Of a stretch of DNA of 6,624 bases, positions 5,073-6,624 are shown in pieces. Every line of letters begins with the position of its first letter. Position 1 is the first letter of the stretch. The notes under the pieces were generated by a model, which was not told the DNA's origin, made no database searches, and saw nothing but the letters and a program-made list of their open reading frames with translations. Source of the DNA: Woeseiaceae bacterium. GTDB taxonomy: Bacteria > Pseudomonadota > Gammaproteobacteria > Steroidobacterales > Woeseiaceae. Location of the stretch: positions 1 through 6,624 of the forward strand of contig JALHUQ010000130.1 in NCBI GenBank assembly GCA_022866645.1. Direction: 5' to 3'. Made by a program: the position numbers and the translations under genes.

Positions 5073-5623
5073 TCGACAGCCTTGATTGATCGCAACGACA
5101 ATCCGAGACGCAGTTTCAAATCGTCGTCCCGAAATCGAACCTCGTCGCTGCTGAACGGGTTGAACATTTCCCGCATCACGGCCTGAGACACGACGACCCA
5201 GCTCTGCTGCACCAAACTAGTGTTGATGCCATAGGCCGAGTTAGACAGCGGCGCGGACTGGTTGGGGTAGCACTGCGACAGAAAGCCGCTCAGGCAATAA
5301 TCGCCCCGATCGGGAGGTCCGTCATAATTGTCGCGATTCCAGTTCACTTCCAGTCCGGCACTCATCATTGCTGATGTAAATGCCTGCGATACAGTCTTCG
5401 CTGCGTGCGAGCACACTGAGATATCGCCCTGCCCGAAATCGATAAGCCACGGGCCTGAATTCCCCGGACCATAGATTGCAGCGGCAGAAACTTCTGAGTA
5501 AATGACCCGTGCTAATTTTCCGCAACCGTCGATTGCGACCGGCACCACCTCGGCACGCGCATGACTCAATGGTAGTCCAGCGACTAATGAAATCAGCAGT
5601 ACGGCAAATGTCGTTTTCGCCAT
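5015..5623 (-). CDS. Secreted protein of unknown function with four cysteines
   Basis: A 202-residue protein I cannot assign to a family. Residues 1-24 are a clear Sec signal peptide (MAKTTFAVLLISLVAGLPLS, then HARA with cleavage before EVVP), so the mature protein of about 178 residues is probably periplasmic or secreted. The mature part has four cysteines (C34, C71, C110, C118), enough for two disulfides, and aromatic-rich segments such as NWNRDNYDGPPDRGDYC (94-110). The last 40 residues change character, rich in Arg, Asp and Leu (RFRDDDLKLRLGLSLRS, 163-179), and may be a helical tail. The start is firm: AAGGAG at 5636-5631 is 7 bases from the ATG. A long hairpin separates it from the MAPEG gene upstream, so it is probably transcribed on its own. 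It converges on the DUF2007 gene. Confidence 0.78.
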   Translation of the reverse strand: MAKTTFAVLLISLVAGLPLSHARAEVVPVAIDGCGKLARVIYSEVSAAAIYGPGNSGPWLIDFGQGDISVCSHAAKTVSQAFTSAMMSAGLEVNWNRDNYDGPPDRGDYCLSGFLSQCYPNQSAPLSNSAYGINTSLVQQSWVVVSQAVMREMFNPFSSDEVRFRDDDLKLRLGLSLRSIKAVDHRSMGRRLIDDRLLGDRQ

Positions 5624-5666
5624 CGTTCTTCTCCTTCATTTGAATGGATCATGAGGATCGAACGAA

Positions 5667-5698
5667 CGACGAGACTTGGCGAGCACCAAATCTCGTCG
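5667..5698 (-). terminator. Hairpin between the MAPEG and secreted-protein genes, possible terminator
   Basis: CGACGAGA (5667-5674) pairs perfectly with TCTCGTCG (5691-5698). After a single C/A mismatch the stem continues with TTGG (5676-5679) and CCAA (5686-5689) around a 6-base loop. It lies about 17 bases after the MAPEG stop in the minus direction and is followed there by TTCGTTCG, a poor U-tract. It could end the MAPEG transcript or protect the end of the message. The structure is seen directly; the terminator role is a guess. Confidence 0.45.
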
Positions 5699-5714
5699 AT
5701 TTATCGAGAAGCTG

Positions 5715-6107
5715 CTAGACGTAGTGCATTACCGCAACAATCAGTGCCCAGACTGACATGACTGCGCCAGGCAGAAATGACAAGGAAAAACCGAGCGTTC
5801 GAGACGACGGGTCTTTCACGTAGGCTGCGCTATAGATGAATCGACCGATGAGATAAACAACGCCCATTCCCGCGCCCCACAACGGATTCACATAGTACGC
5901 GTAAATCCACAGCGCCGGAATGAAAACGACGAGTTGCTCCAATGTATTCTGGTGCACGCGATTGACGCATTCGAAATGTGCGTCGCCCGTCGTCGCAGGC
6001 GCCTTGATCCCTGCTTTTTGGCGAGCCCCGCCAACCTGTATACCAAAGAACATGTACTGCGCCAAAGCCAGGATCGTGACAATGGCTGCTGCTTCCATTC
6101 CTTCCAT
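5715..6107 (-). CDS. MAPEG family integral membrane protein
   Basis: A 130-residue membrane protein of the MAPEG family (membrane-associated proteins in eicosanoid and glutathione metabolism), the bacterial group sometimes listed as COG3788. Four hydrophobic segments are visible: about 5-25, 57-73, 77-95 and 106-128. The diagnostic loop and helix RVHQNTLEQLVVFIPALW (50-67) carries the R-x-H-x-N-x-x-E pattern associated with glutathione and trimer contacts. GRFIYSAAYVKDPSSRTLGF (88-107) is also typical. Such proteins may be membrane glutathione transferases or peroxidases, but bacterial members are mostly untested. The start Met1 at 6107 has GGGG about 10 bases upstream; Met4 is a weaker option. 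It diverges from the carrier gene at 6170 with 62 bases between them. Confidence 0.9.
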   Translation of the reverse strand: MEGMEAAAIVTILALAQYMFFGIQVGGARQKAGIKAPATTGDAHFECVNRVHQNTLEQLVVFIPALWIYAYYVNPLWGAGMGVVYLIGRFIYSAAYVKDPSSRTLGFSLSFLPGAVMSVWALIVAVMHYV

Positions 6108-6169
6108 GATTATTCGCCCCGTATGTTGTTTTTGTGATTTTGTGTGACTTTTGTTAGCCGACCGTTAAG
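6108..6169. promoter_or_regulatory. Divergent intergenic region with TGTGA direct repeat
   Basis: This 62-base gap must hold signals for both the MAPEG gene (minus) and the carrier gene (plus). On the plus strand 6121-6147 contains only G, T and A, and TGTGA occurs twice, at 6133-6137 and 6143-6147, exactly 10 bases apart. That is one helical turn, so one protein face could read both copies. The two copies are in direct, not inverted, orientation, so this is not a standard CRP site. No convincing -35/-10 pair was found. Confidence 0.25.
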
Positions 6170-6624
6170 ATGGCACCCACGATGGCTGGCAACATTATCA
6201 CTAAGTTTCGCACATTTCTGCTCGGCCCGGTGCTGGGCCTTGAGCGACATGAGTATGTGGCCGTTGCATGGTCATTCGCCTACTTCTTTTGTGTCCTGTC
6301 TTCTTATTATATTCTGCGCCCTATCCGCGAAGGCATGGCCGTCGGCAGTGGTTCCGACACCGTTCCCTATCTGTTTATGGGAACGTTTGCGGTGATGATG
6401 CTCGCGACGCCGATATTTGGTTGGGTCGCATCCCGCTACGCAAGGCGCACGTTCTTACCCTGGGTATACCTTTTCTTCATATCGAACATTTTGATTTTCT
6501 GGCTGCTTTTCTCCCAGACGACTGACGACAGCGCTGATCGCGTCTGGCTTGGCCGTACGTTTTTTGTCTGGCTCAGTGTATTCAATCTGTACGTCGTTTC
6601 CGTTTTCTGGAGCTTCATGGCGGA
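6170..6624 (+). CDS. NTP/NDP-exchange-like MFS carrier, N-terminal part only
   Basis: An open frame from ATG 6170 runs to the right edge, giving 151 residues without a stop. It resembles the MFS-fold proteins of bacteria related to the nucleotide (ATP/ADP) translocases. Evidence is the start of the first membrane helix with VAVAWSFAYFFCVLSSYYILRP (30-51, as two parts VAVAWSFAYFF and CVLSSYYILRPIRE), VPYLFMGTFAVMMLATPIFGW (65-85) with a following basic loop SRYARRTF, and FNLYVVSVFWSFMA (138-151), where an Asp is normally next. Four membrane helices are seen: about 30-50, 66-87, 97-115 and 130-151. A full member would have about 12 helices. The ribosome-binding site is weak (GTTAAG directly before the ATG); Met5 is an alternative. 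Its substrate is unknown: family naming comes from parasite ATP/ADP carriers, and free-living members may move something else. Confidence 0.82.
   Translation, partial: MAPTMAGNIITKFRTFLLGPVLGLERHEYVAVAWSFAYFFCVLSSYYILRPIREGMAVGSGSDTVPYLFMGTFAVMMLATPIFGWVASRYARRTFLPWVYLFFISNILIFWLLFSQTTDDSADRVWLGRTFFVWLSVFNLYVVSVFWSFMA

Noticed and set aside
5696..5707. TCGAT/ATCGA inverted repeat as a separate terminator
   Set aside because: The loop is only two bases, and the left arm overlaps the longer hairpin at 5667-5698.
6133..6147. CRP-type site in the divergent gap
   Set aside because: A CRP site needs TGTGA followed by an inverted TCACA; here both copies face the same way.

Overview
The window is a gene-dense chromosomal segment of roughly balanced GC content from a proteobacterium, most likely a free-living, possibly marine, gammaproteobacterium. 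That placement rests on family content: a RimK operon with a RimB-type protein and an AstE/aspartoacylase-like enzyme, HutD, DUF2007, MAPEG, and an NTT-like MFS carrier. It is an inference. I see no rRNA, tRNA, CRISPR, insertion sequence or phage gene, and no gene-free stretch over 300 bases.

Layout. Positions 1-216 (minus) hold the 5' end of a secreted COG4798-type methyltransferase that runs off the left edge. A 131-base divergent gap separates it from a HutD/Ves cupin (348-929, plus, TTG start). HutD meets head-on, with an 8-base gap, a minus-strand cluster from 4692 down to 938. In transcription order this cluster is: a small single-pass membrane protein; RimB, a retropepsin-like 'ATP-dependent zinc protease' family protein; an AstE/ASPA-like zinc deacylase; RimK, the glutamate ligase for ribosomal protein S6; and a metallo-beta-lactamase-fold lipoprotein. 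Gaps inside the cluster are 38, 22, 36 and 5 bases, so it is probably one operon. A candidate leaderless promoter lies at 4699-4727 and a candidate internal extended -10 lies just before rimK.

To the right, a DUF2007 protein (4750-4959, plus) diverges from the operon. It converges on a secreted protein of unknown function with four cysteines (5015-5623, minus), and a cluster of inverted repeats lies at that junction. A MAPEG membrane protein (5715-6107, minus) lies upstream of the secreted gene, with a strong hairpin between them. An NTP/NDP-exchange-like carrier starts at 6170 (plus) and runs off the right edge.

The most interesting unit is the rim operon. RimK adds glutamates to a protein C-terminus. 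The AstE/ASPA-like enzyme belongs to the wider M14 zinc carboxypeptidase clan, which includes eukaryotic deglutamylases. RimB carries retropepsin-like motifs. The set therefore looks like a modification system with its own trimming or regulatory arm; this is an inference from gene order and families, not shown by the sequence.
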